Shown one piece after another: positions 8,235-14,721 of a stretch of 19,993 nucleotides of DNA; position 1 is the first letter of the stretch, and each line of letters opens with the position of its first letter. The position numbers and the translations under genes were made by a program. The notes beneath the pieces were generated by a model. That model had not been told where the DNA came from. It made no database searches and worked only from the letters and a program-made list of their open reading frames with translations. Source of the stretch: JAFIHK01 sp041441455 (lineage in GTDB: Bacteria; Bacteroidota; Bacteroidia; Bacteroidales; UBA932); the NCBI GenBank assembly GCA_041441455.1, contig JASDTB010000052.1, positions 1-19,993 on the forward strand, read 5' to 3'.

Positions 8235-8540
8235 CTATAAATATTTCAGAATTGCTTCGAAAAGTTTGGCAAATTTCGACATTGAATTTACCCTTTCTCT
8301 AAGTTTTATTGTCAACTCTTTTAACGGCACTCCAGCTTGATTTGCTTTGTTCGCCAACTCTTCACCTATCGACTCAATAACTCTTCTTTCGGCCCTGTCC
8401 AACTCAATAGAGAGGAGTTCCAACTCTTGATTTTTTGGAGAAGCCTCTCTTAATCTATTGCACTCTGTTTTTGACTGTCTGATGAGTTCTAACTCTTCAA
8501 CTGGAGTCCCCTTAGTGCTATTATTTTGAAAACTATTCAT
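8235..8540 (-). CDS. Small helical protein of unknown function
   Basis: Not recognised. From the ATG at 8540 it encodes 101 residues with no signal peptide, membrane segment or Cys. It is rich in Glu, Lys, Leu and Arg and looks almost entirely helical. The stretch from about residue 12 to 65 has coiled-coil-like heptads, and the C-terminus ends KFAKLFEAILKYL. A longer start at 8609 would overlap the upstream gene by 23 bp and add a Cys- and Tyr-containing tail of poor character. The later start is preferred because it is preceded by an A-rich leader usual in Bacteroidota. The gene follows the helical lipoprotein gene by 46 bp on the same strand, so co-transcription is likely and the two may work together. 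It converges on the sigma factor gene. Confidence 0.62.
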   Translation of the reverse strand: MNSFQNNSTKGTPVEELELIRQSKTECNRLREASPKNQELELLSIELDRAERRVIESIGEELANKANQAGVPLKELTIKLRERVNSMSKFAKLFEAILKYL

Positions 8541-8586
8541 TGTTTTAAAATTGTTTATATTTCTTAAATGATAATCATAAAGGCTA

Positions 8587-9495
8587 TTACAAGAACTTAG
8601 AGATCTCATCCGACAACCGATATATGTCGTTTAGTAGCTCGTCTACTCTTTTTCTTTGCTGTATCTCTTTGCTAAGGCGATTATGGGCACTCTTCAATGA
8701 CTTTAAGCGTCTACAGCAGCTTATCCTTAAATTTTCAGCCTCCTCAATTTGAGAAGACATGAGATAAAACTCTTTTGTCTCCAAAAATGAGAGATACTCT
8801 CCTCTGTTTTGTTTAAGAGTTGCATAATTATGGAATTGCTCGCGAACCCCTTTTTTCTCGGTAGAAATTAATAGTCGGAAAGAGTCTGAATTTAAGGTTT
8901 CATAAAGATTGTCGCATAGACGGGCAAAAATAGTATCTCCTTGAACTATAAATCTTCTGAGAAGTTTTATTTGACGGTGCTTAAAATATGTCTCTGCCGA
9001 ATAGCCTAAAGCTCTGCTGATAGATTTTCCATATCCCGATGGTAATTCATACTTAAATCCCAAAGAGTTGTATCTTATGATTAATGAGTCAATATTTCTT
9101 CCCAATGACTTTATACCTCGCCCACTAGATTCCCACTTTTCGGGAGAGGCTAAGAGGGTCAGGGCGTAACTGTAGGCATTCATAAGCTCAAATGACTGTT
9201 CGAGTTTGTCGCCAATTTTATTGTTCTTTTTCCAAGATACTCTTATCGAATCGATCTCATCTATCAAGAGCTTGTTGTTTGATAGTGTTGATACAGAGAG
9301 GATGTATCTGTCAACTCTAACATCATTGAGCGAACTCCAGATTTTTACAGGTGAAGATGTGACTGAGTCGGTAAGTTTGTAAAATGTTTGTACAGATTTA
9401 ATTTGAGTCTTAGAGAGCGAGGCGCATCCTAAGATTGTGGTTGAGATAAGGCATGCAACTATCACATGCCGCAGCTTGATTCCTGATGTTTCCAT
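8587..9495 (-). CDS. Helix-rich lipoprotein of unknown function
   Basis: Not recognised as a known family. The 302 residues begin with a lipoprotein signal: basic residues, a hydrophobic stretch (about 11-22) and the lipobox ILGC with C24 as the lipidated residue, so it should sit in the inner or outer membrane facing the periplasm. The rest is charged and helical, low in Pro and Gly, with spaced aromatic residues. The last 70 residues (about 232-302) have heptad-like Leu/Ile spacing around EEAENLRISCCRRLKS and DELLNDIYRLSDEISKFL, suggesting a coiled coil. Two adjacent Cys in the C-terminal part are unusual for a periplasmic protein of this kind. It precedes a small helical protein gene in the same direction. 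No enzymatic motif is visible. Confidence 0.75.
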   Translation of the reverse strand: METSGIKLRHVIVACLISTTILGCASLSKTQIKSVQTFYKLTDSVTSSPVKIWSSLNDVRVDRYILSVSTLSNNKLLIDEIDSIRVSWKKNNKIGDKLEQSFELMNAYSYALTLLASPEKWESSGRGIKSLGRNIDSLIIRYNSLGFKYELPSGYGKSISRALGYSAETYFKHRQIKLLRRFIVQGDTIFARLCDNLYETLNSDSFRLLISTEKKGVREQFHNYATLKQNRGEYLSFLETKEFYLMSSQIEEAENLRISCCRRLKSLKSAHNRLSKEIQQRKRVDELLNDIYRLSDEISKFL

Positions 9496-9578
9496 TTATT
9501 AAGTTTTAGGTTAATCGGGGCAAATGCGGTGCTAGTGAAAAGTTTACCAGTATTTGGAACAGTTGTTGAGTTGGTGAT

Positions 9579-10754
9579 CTATCTGAATGGTGAGACCAAT
9601 TGTCTCATGATGACCTCCATAATGGCCTCTGCAGCTTTTCCATCTCCAAAAATCTGAGGATATTCGCAATTTTTCTCAAGTAATTGCACATATCCATCCA
9701 TTATAGAGTCGTAGTCGGCATCAACTAAGAGAGCAGAACCACTGTCTAAAATCTCAACCCATTCAGTCTCGGGACGGAAGATAAGACACGGTTTCTTGAA
9801 GAAATAAGACTCTTTTTGAACTCCACCAGAATCGGTCATTACCATCAGAGCGTTTTTCTCAAGAGTTATCATTTCGAAGAATGAGGCAGGTTGAGTGATT
9901 TTGATCATCTGAGAGGAGATGACTCTTTTGTACAAGCCTGTCTCTAAATTTTGATTCAACATCTTTGCTGTTCTAGGGTGCAGGGGTAGAACAATGTCAA
10001 CTCCTTTTTTCTCGGAGATATCAAGCAATGCTCTGAAGATGTTGTTGAGGCGAGAGCTGTTATCTGTATTACTATCGCGATGAATTGTTGCTAAAATATA
10101 GCAGCCTGGTTGTAAATTTAGACCAGCGTACTCTTTTAAAGGAGCTTGTTCTTCGGCTAAAGTTGCAAAATAGAGCGAATTGTCATACATAACGTCGCCA
10201 ACATGAAATACTCCAGGATTATCGATTGTGTAAGGCTCTTCGTTTTCGGTATAGAATCCCTCTTTGATTAGATTGCGAATTCCTGCATCGGTGGGGGAGA
10301 ATAGGAGGGTAGATGCATGGTCGCAGACAATTCTGTTGATCTCCTCAGGCATCCCTTTATTGAAAGAGCGTAGACCTGCTTCGATATGGAAAATTGGGAT
10401 GTGAAGTTTCGAAGCCGCAATAGCTCCTGCTAAAGTTGAGTTTGTATCGCCATAGAGAATAACTCCACTTGGAGCCTCATTTAGCAATACCTCCTCTATC
10501 CCTTTAATCATTTTTGCTGTTTGTGCTCCATGATTACCAGAACCTACATTGAGGTTATAATTCGGTTTTGGAATTTGAAGTTCATTGAAGAAAATCTCCG
10601 ACATATTTTGGTCGTAATGTTGACCAGTATGAAGGATGATCTCTCTTACAGCTCCTGAGTAGTTATTTTTAATCGCCCTGCTTATTGCCGCCGATTTAAT
10701 AATTTGGGGTCTGGCGCCAATAACCGAAAGGAGCGAATACATTGAGTTTTTCAT
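9579..10754 (-). CDS. wecB: UDP-N-acetylglucosamine 2-epimerase (non-hydrolysing)
   Basis: Interconverts UDP-GlcNAc and UDP-ManNAc in the cytoplasm, supplying ManNAc or ManNAcA units for surface polysaccharides. The 391 residues have a GT-B-like two-domain layout with the expected motifs: SVIGARPQIIKSAA at 10-23, ILHTGQHYDQNMSEIFF, ILYGDTNSTLAGAIAASKL, HIEAGLRSFNKGMPEEINR, ATIHRDSNTDN, and MTDSGGVQKESYFFKKP near the C-terminus. Length is normal. The start MKNSMYSLL could also be Met5, since close relatives often begin just before LLSVIGARPQ. It stands alone here, with an OmpA gene upstream behind a terminator and unknown genes downstream, and no glycosyltransferase or dehydrogenase in the window. 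Its pathway partners must be elsewhere. Confidence 0.93.
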   Translation of the reverse strand: MKNSMYSLLSVIGARPQIIKSAAISRAIKNNYSGAVREIILHTGQHYDQNMSEIFFNELQIPKPNYNLNVGSGNHGAQTAKMIKGIEEVLLNEAPSGVILYGDTNSTLAGAIAASKLHIPIFHIEAGLRSFNKGMPEEINRIVCDHASTLLFSPTDAGIRNLIKEGFYTENEEPYTIDNPGVFHVGDVMYDNSLYFATLAEEQAPLKEYAGLNLQPGCYILATIHRDSNTDNSSRLNNIFRALLDISEKKGVDIVLPLHPRTAKMLNQNLETGLYKRVISSQMIKITQPASFFEMITLEKNALMVMTDSGGVQKESYFFKKPCLIFRPETEWVEILDSGSALLVDADYDSIMDGYVQLLEKNCEYPQIFGDGKAAEAIMEVIMRQLVSPFR

Positions 10755-10818
10755 GGTTTTGAAAAGATTACCAGTTTTTTAGTTTGAGTTATTGGTCTGC
10801 AAGTTAGTAAAAAAAAAG

Positions 10819-10862
10819 AAAAATGGAGACCTTAATATTGTATAATTAAGTCTCCATTTTTT
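10819..10862 (-). terminator. Intrinsic terminator after the OmpA lipoprotein gene
   Basis: Left arm about 10819-10836 and right arm about 10845-10862 form a 17-bp stem with one bulged C and an 8-nt A/T loop. On the minus strand the stem runs straight into a long T-rich tract. It lies 34 bp beyond the OmpA stop and separates that gene from wecB. Confidence 0.85.
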
Positions 10863-10895
10863 AGATGCTAGAAAAGAGCATTTGGTGATAAAAAA

Positions 10896-11582
10896 TTATC
10901 TGCCTTGTTCTGCTTGTTGGATCATAGCTTTATTTGCAGTAATAAACACCTCAACTCTTCTGTTTTGAGCTCTTCCTGCAGGAGTTGCATTGTCGGCAAC
11001 TGGTTCATCCCAAGCTTTACCATAAGTAGACATTCTGTTGATGTTAATACCATTTGCATTGAGGAAATTTGCTACAGAAGAGGCTCTCTCAACAGAAAGT
11101 TTCTCGTTGAACTCTCTAGTTCCTGTATTGTCTGTATGTCCATTGATAGTTATATCAGTCTCCGGATTACCTTTTAAAGATTCAACAAATTTTAAAAGAG
11201 CATTACGCGAAGTTGCATTAAGGTCGCTTTTTCCAGTTTGGAAAAGAATTCCATTATCGAAAGTAACTTTTATAGCTTGCAGATTGTTTGCATCTGTAAC
11301 TGTCTCTACTTTTGCTCCCTCTATCTTCTCTAATTCTGCTTTTTGTTTATCCATTTTCTTTCCGATAATCACTCCTGCTCCAGCTCCAACAGCACCACCG
11401 ATTGCAGCACCAATTGCAGCACCCTTTCCTTTACCTGCTATTGCGCCAATTCCTGCGCCAAGTAATGCACCACCTGCACCGCCAAGCAGGCCTCCCTTTG
11501 TAGCATTGTTAGCGGTAGAACAGCCTCCGAGTACGAGTGATCCACTCAGAAGCACGATTGTAAGATTTCTTAAAACTTTCAT
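10896..11582 (-). CDS. OmpA-family lipoprotein with glycine-zipper segment
   Basis: Outer-membrane lipoprotein expected to bind peptidoglycan and tether it to the envelope. The 228 residues start with a signal peptide and lipobox LGGC (lipidated C21). A Gly/Ala-rich glycine-zipper stretch (about 30-75) with GxxxG-type spacing follows, able to insert in or pack on a membrane. After a short charged linker with KIEGAKVETV comes a C-terminal OmpA domain (about 105-218). This has ILFQTGKSDLNATSR, the diaminopimelate-binding NGHTDNTG, ERASSVANFL and the arginine motif GRAQNRRVEVFI. The Asp and Arg that bind peptidoglycan in OmpA-like domains are both present. It has its own terminator and follows the decayed regulator at 11636-11986. 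Confidence 0.9.
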   Translation of the reverse strand: MKVLRNLTIVLLSGSLVLGGCSTANNATKGGLLGGAGGALLGAGIGAIAGKGKGAAIGAAIGGAVGAGAGVIIGKKMDKQKAELEKIEGAKVETVTDANNLQAIKVTFDNGILFQTGKSDLNATSRNALLKFVESLKGNPETDITINGHTDNTGTREFNEKLSVERASSVANFLNANGININRMSTYGKAWDEPVADNATPAGRAQNRRVEVFITANKAMIQQAEQGR

Positions 11583-11635
11583 TTTGTATTGTATTTATTT
11601 GTTAAAGTTAACATCTGTCAAGTGCTTTTGTTTAA

Positions 11636-11986
11636 TTATAAAATGCCAGAAAGGAGTCCTATATATACCGCTTCTGACGCCGATTCTACATGCATTTTCT
11701 TGAAAATATTACGTTTATAGTATTTAACAAGATTTATACTTATAGACAATTTGTCTGCAATATTTATCTCTGCATAGCCTTTCGAAGTAAGATCGAGAAT
11801 CTTAATCTCAATATCTTTTAGCTCTGCCTTTCATTCGGAGATGAATCTGTCATAACCCTTCTTGTATGAGGGTTTGATAAGGAGTACGCTAACAAGAGGC
11901 ATGCCATGATCGTCATAATAGACGGGTCTAATAACACAAAAATAATGCTGTAACACTCGTGGCCTCCTCCTTTTTTTTGACCTTCT
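11636..11986 (-). pseudogene. Remnant of a LuxR-type HTH regulator with an in-frame TGA
   Basis: The minus strand holds about 117 codons in one frame between a TAA at 11987-11989 and a TAA at 11636-11638, interrupted only by a TGA at 11831-11833. Upstream of the TGA it reads like the end of a sensory domain (CVIRPVYYDDHGMPLVSVLL). Downstream comes a LuxR/GerE-like helix-turn-helix with EIKILDLTSKGYAEINIADK, then ISINLVKYYKRNIFKKMHV and a terminal SEAVYIGLL. This matches the 'KEVL..L..G.s..EIA..L.iS..TVk.hr.nI..KL' pattern. There is no good start codon and the N-terminal half is absent upstream. Decay is the simplest reading. A sequencing error at the TGA would still leave an N-terminally truncated gene. 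It fills most of the 485-bp gap between the OmpA and rpmA genes. Confidence 0.72.
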
Positions 11987-12015
11987 TTATATCACACAAC
12001 TAATAAACTCTACAA

Positions 12016-12050
12016 AAAAAAGAGGTTGCCAAAATAGGCAACCTCTTTTT
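12016..12050 (-). terminator. Intrinsic terminator after rpmA
   Basis: A perfect stem pairs AAAAGAGGTTGCC (ending 12030) with GGCAACCTCTTTT (from 12037), with the 6-nt loop AAAATA. On the minus strand it ends in a T-run. It lies 18 bp past the rpmA stop. The A and T flanks make it potentially bidirectional. Confidence 0.9.
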
Positions 12051-12067
12051 ATAACTGAATCAAATAC

Positions 12068-12337
12068 TTACGCTTGCGGAACCTCGAAAGGCATTACCGA
12101 TACATAAGATTTATTGTCTGCTTTTTTACGGAAAACTACAACGCCATCGATAAGAGCAAATAGTGTATGATCTTTACCTATGCCTACGTTAAGGCCTGCA
12201 TTGTGAACTGTTCCTCTCTGACGAACAAGAATGTTTCCGGCTTTGGCGTTTTGTCCACCGAACAATTTAACGCCTAATCGTTTACTGTGTGATTCGCGGC
12301 CGTTCTTCGAACTACCGACACCTTTCTTATGAGCCAT
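12068..12337 (-). CDS. rpmA: 50S ribosomal protein L27
   Basis: Component of the large ribosomal subunit near the peptidyl-transferase centre. The 89 residues start MAHKKGVGSSKNGRESHSKR, and contain RLGVKLFGGQNAKAGNILVRQRGT and GKDHTLFALIDGVVVF, which are diagnostic of bL27. The N-terminus is the short form beginning directly with the functional AHKKG tail, so no N-terminal pre-sequence needs removal as in Firmicutes. It lies 30 bp downstream of rplU, the near-universal gene order, and is followed by a terminator. Confidence 0.98.
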   Translation of the reverse strand: MAHKKGVGSSKNGRESHSKRLGVKLFGGQNAKAGNILVRQRGTVHNAGLNVGIGKDHTLFALIDGVVVFRKKADNKSYVSVMPFEVPQA

Positions 12338-12367
12338 AATCTAAAATCTTTTCTACTAGTTAATTAA

Positions 12368-12676
12368 TTAAGCGATCTCTTCAATTTGAATTTGAGTAAG
12401 GTATTGACGGTGACCGTTTTTCTTGTCATAACCTTTACGGCGTTTCTTTTTGAAAACGATAACCTTGTCACCTTTTAGGTGCTGAAGCACTTTTGCCTTA
12501 ACAGCTGATCCATCAATGTAAGGAGCTCCTACTTTAATTGAACCATCGTTGTCGATCAAAAGAACTTTGTCAAAACTGAGAGATGCACCCTCTTCTGCTT
12601 TAAGACGGTGTACAAAGATTTTTTTGTCTTTCTCTACTTTAAATTGCTGTCCTGCAATATCTACAATTGCGTACAT
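12368..12676 (-). CDS. rplU: 50S ribosomal protein L21
   Basis: Large-subunit ribosomal protein bL21 that binds 23S rRNA. The 102 residues start MYAIVDIAGQQFKVEKDKK and carry the family's FKKKRRKGYDKKNGHRQ basic stretch (about 76-92) and LTQIQIEEI end. It is first in the rplU-rpmA operon. A strong Bacteroidota-type promoter lies upstream (12772-12804), giving an untranslated leader of about 90 nt, long for this genome and a possible site of ribosomal-protein feedback. Confidence 0.98.
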   Translation of the reverse strand: MYAIVDIAGQQFKVEKDKKIFVHRLKAEEGASLSFDKVLLIDNDGSIKVGAPYIDGSAVKAKVLQHLKGDKVIVFKKKRRKGYDKKNGHRQYLTQIQIEEIA

Positions 12677-12708
12677 AAAAAAATATTTATAGTTTTTGAC
12701 TGTAAGCG

Positions 12709-12724
12709 GCTGTACTTAAACAGC
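12709..12724 (-). promoter_or_regulatory. Small hairpin in the rplU leader
   Basis: GCTGT and ACAGC arms (5 bp, 6-nt loop) form a short hairpin in the roughly 90-nt rplU leader, 32 bp before the start codon. It may be part of a ribosomal-protein leader structure, but it is short and could be chance. Confidence 0.25.
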
Positions 12725-12771
12725 TCTTTTTCACTGGCTTATCAATCTTTAATAGTTTCTAAACAGGTTGG

Positions 12772-12804
12772 CAAATATATGTAAAAAAAAATTAACAGTC
12801 AAAA
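12772..12804 (-). promoter_or_regulatory. Bacteroidota-type promoter for rplU-rpmA (TTTTG-N20-TATATTTG)
   Basis: On the minus strand TTTTG (12800-12804) is followed after exactly 20 bp by TATATTTG (12772-12779). Both boxes and the spacing fit the -33/-7 consensus of the Bacteroidota housekeeping sigma factor. It is the best promoter in the window. Confidence 0.78.
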
Positions 12805-12829
12805 GATATTATCAATTTGTGGAAAATTT

Positions 12830-12837
12830 TATCTTTG
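12830..12837 (+). promoter_or_regulatory. Putative -7 box (TATCTTTG) for the ATPase-ubiX unit
   Basis: TATCTTTG fits TAnnTTTG and lies 52 bp before the ATPase start. No TTTG is found at the proper -33 distance. It is back to back with the rplU promoter, within a 213-bp divergent intergenic region. Confidence 0.5.
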
Positions 12838-12889
12838 TAACATAATTGTTTTTTGAAACGAAAAATTATCCCCCTAATCACTTAAAAGT

Positions 12890-14017
12890 ATGGACTCGCC
12901 ATTTGTTTTCAACAAGTTTGTAACAGGTACCGACTTTATTGCGCGTACTGGTGAACAGAATCTACTCTTTAATATGCTCAAGCAAAGGCAACACTGCCTA
13001 ATTTATGAACCTGCTAAAAGTGGGAAAAGATCACTGATTCAACAAACAATTTTGCGAATGCAAAAGGAGGCGGGGAACTTTACGCTTTGCAATATCAACT
13101 TGTTTAATGTGAGAACAAGGAGAGCTTTTGTTAAAAAGTTCACAAACCATCTGTTCTCGCTATTTGCAACGACAGTTACAGAGTGGGAGAGTCTAGCTTC
13201 GGAGCTATTGACAGGAACACCATACAAAGTAGAAGCACCAGAATACTCAACAAAATCAATAAGTGTTGATTTCGGACAGGTTTTGTCTAAGGAGCATGTC
13301 TGCTCTATTTTGAAATTAGCCGAAAAGCTATCAGAGAAGTATAGTACAAATATAATTGTGTATCTAGAAGAGTTTCAAGAGATTAATCTACATGAAGATG
13401 CAGATGATACTTTTAAATTGATGGAAAAGTGCTGGATTGATAGCCGTCATTGTACTTTTTTGATTACTGGTTCATTCGTGAATGAGATGAAAGAGATTTT
13501 CGAAGAGAAGAGATTTTTCTACCGCTTTGCCGAAAGGATAAAGCTTGAACCTATAGATGAGAAATCTTTCTCGGAGTATATCATAAGAAATTTCCTGAAA
13601 GCAGGAAGAGTTGTCACAAAAGAGCTTGCAGTTTACATGTATAAACTCACCGAAGGACATCCTTGGTACACTCAGCAACTTGCCGATATTTCGTATGGTC
13701 TAACTAGAGGCTATCTAACAGAGCAGATTATCAACCAGTCATTTACAGCATTGATGGAGCTCCATAATCATAGATTTCATGCAATGACCAGCAGAATGAG
13801 TCTGTTTCAGTTGAATTTTATCAAAGCAATCTTGGATGAGATGGAAAAATTCAGCAGTACAGAGGTTTTAAGCAAATATGAATTACAATCATCTGCCAAT
13901 GTGAATAGAATTAAAGAGGCTCTGCAAAAGAAAGAGATTATCCAATTTGAGAAGGGCAAACCATATTTTATTGACCCTCTTTTTAAGACATGGCTTAAGC
14001 AGATCTATTTTTCTTAA
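12890..14017 (+). CDS. AAA-type ATPase-like protein with atypical Walker A
   Basis: Resembles the archaeal-ATPase/STAND-related group: an N-terminal NTP-binding domain followed by a C-terminal winged-helix-like part. In the 375 residues the P-loop reads EPAKSGKRS at 40-48. Lys46 is present, but the first Gly is Glu40 and the Thr/Ser after Lys is Arg47, followed by Ser48. The Walker B position is IIVYLEEFQEI (about 155-165) with E160-E161 in place of the usual Asp-Glu. A sensor-like FLITGSF follows. From about residue 320 the sequence resembles a small helix-turn-helix domain (LSKYELQSSANVNRIKEALQKKEIIQ). No signal peptide or membrane segment is seen, so it should be cytoplasmic. It precedes ubiX by 28 bp and is probably co-transcribed. 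Its cellular role is unknown. Confidence 0.78.
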   Translation: MDSPFVFNKFVTGTDFIARTGEQNLLFNMLKQRQHCLIYEPAKSGKRSLIQQTILRMQKEAGNFTLCNINLFNVRTRRAFVKKFTNHLFSLFATTVTEWESLASELLTGTPYKVEAPEYSTKSISVDFGQVLSKEHVCSILKLAEKLSEKYSTNIIVYLEEFQEINLHEDADDTFKLMEKCWIDSRHCTFLITGSFVNEMKEIFEEKRFFYRFAERIKLEPIDEKSFSEYIIRNFLKAGRVVTKELAVYMYKLTEGHPWYTQQLADISYGLTRGYLTEQIINQSFTALMELHNHRFHAMTSRMSLFQLNFIKAILDEMEKFSSTEVLSKYELQSSANVNRIKEALQKKEIIQFEKGKPYFIDPLFKTWLKQIYFS

Positions 14018-14044
14018 TTAAAGAACCATTTTAATTAAAGAACC
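14014..14044. repeat. Short tandem duplication between the ATPase and ubiX genes
   Basis: TTAATTAAAGAACC occurs at 14014-14027 and again at 14031-14044, a 17-bp period. The first copy contains the ATPase stop codon and the second ends 2 bp before the ubiX ATG. It looks like a small replication-slippage duplication that lengthened the spacer. Confidence 0.6.
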
Positions 14045-14045
14045 T

Positions 14046-14654
14046 ATGAGAACTAATCTCAAAACAATACGATTAACAATCGCAATAACAGGCGCAAGCG
14101 GACAGATTTATGCTAAAACATTAATCGACAAACTGTTTACATCTGAGTTTAAAAAGCAGAACGAATTGTCTGATGTGCCGTTGATTATAGATCCAGAGAT
14201 CATTTTTTCTGAGACAGCTGTAGGGGTATGGAGTGACGAACTATCGATTGAGATTCCTAAAGAGTATCAAGTATTTATAAGAAGTAATAAAGACTTTTAT
14301 TCAAGATCGGCTTCGGGATCAAATGCCCCAGATGTAATGATTATCATCCCATGTTCGATGGGAACTATCGGTAGAATCGCCTCAGGCGTCTCTTCGGATT
14401 TGATAACCAGGTCGGCAGACGTAATGCTAAAAGAGCGCAAAAAACTTATTATTGTGCCTCGAGAGACACCATTCAATCTAATCCATCTGAGAAATCTGAC
14501 AACTCTCGCCGAGGCAGGAGCGATAATTGCCCCTGCATCACCATCATTCTACAAAAAGCCAGCAGATCTAGATGCCTTAATCGATAACTTCGTTAGCAGA
14601 ATTTTAGATCTTGCAGAGATTCAGCAACTACCCGAAAAGTATCGTTGGCAGTAG
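14046..14654 (+). CDS. ubiX: Flavin prenyltransferase UbiX
   Basis: Joins a dimethylallyl group to reduced FMN, giving the prenylated flavin cofactor used by UbiD-type (de)carboxylases. The 202 residues show ITGASGQIYAKTLIDKL near the N-terminus (the flavin phosphate-binding Gly/Ser loop), the ASGSNAPDVMIIIPCSMGT segment, a conserved RIASGVSSDLITRSADVMLKER region, IVPRETPFNLIHLRN and IIAPASPSFYKKP, all typical of the UbiX/Pad1 family. Length is slightly above the usual 185-195. No ubiD gene is in the window. The ATPase gene upstream is in the same direction with 28 bp between, so they are probably one transcription unit. Confidence 0.93.
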   Translation: MRTNLKTIRLTIAITGASGQIYAKTLIDKLFTSEFKKQNELSDVPLIIDPEIIFSETAVGVWSDELSIEIPKEYQVFIRSNKDFYSRSASGSNAPDVMIIIPCSMGTIGRIASGVSSDLITRSADVMLKERKKLIIVPRETPFNLIHLRNLTTLAEAGAIIAPASPSFYKKPADLDALIDNFVSRILDLAEIQQLPEKYRWQ

Positions 14655-14658
14655 GGCT

Positions 14659-14693
14659 AAAAAAATAAGCTGCCCACTTTCGCAGACAGCTTA
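14659..14693 (-). terminator. Intrinsic terminator of the SusCD-metalloprotease operon
   Basis: On the minus strand TAAGCTGTCT (14684-14693) pairs with GGGCAGCTTA (14666-14675), allowing two G-U pairs, and is followed by seven T (14659-14665). It lies 28 bp past the metalloprotease stop and 4 bp from the converging ubiX stop. On the plus strand no T-run follows, so it serves mainly the minus-strand operon. Confidence 0.8.
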
Positions 14694-14721
14694 CAGATAA
14701 AGTTAACCAAACCTAACCCAA

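Noticed and set aside
11038..11703. Long plus-strand reading frame (221 codons) opposite the OmpA lipoprotein gene
   Set aside because: Its Pro/Ala-rich product is the mirror of the Gly/Ala-rich zipper in the OmpA gene, and it has no family features. The minus-strand gene is certain.
11831..11833. Selenocysteine reading of the TGA in the LuxR-type remnant
   Set aside because: No Cys/Sec would be expected between the sensory part and the helix-turn-helix, and the frame also lacks a start codon. Decay explains both.
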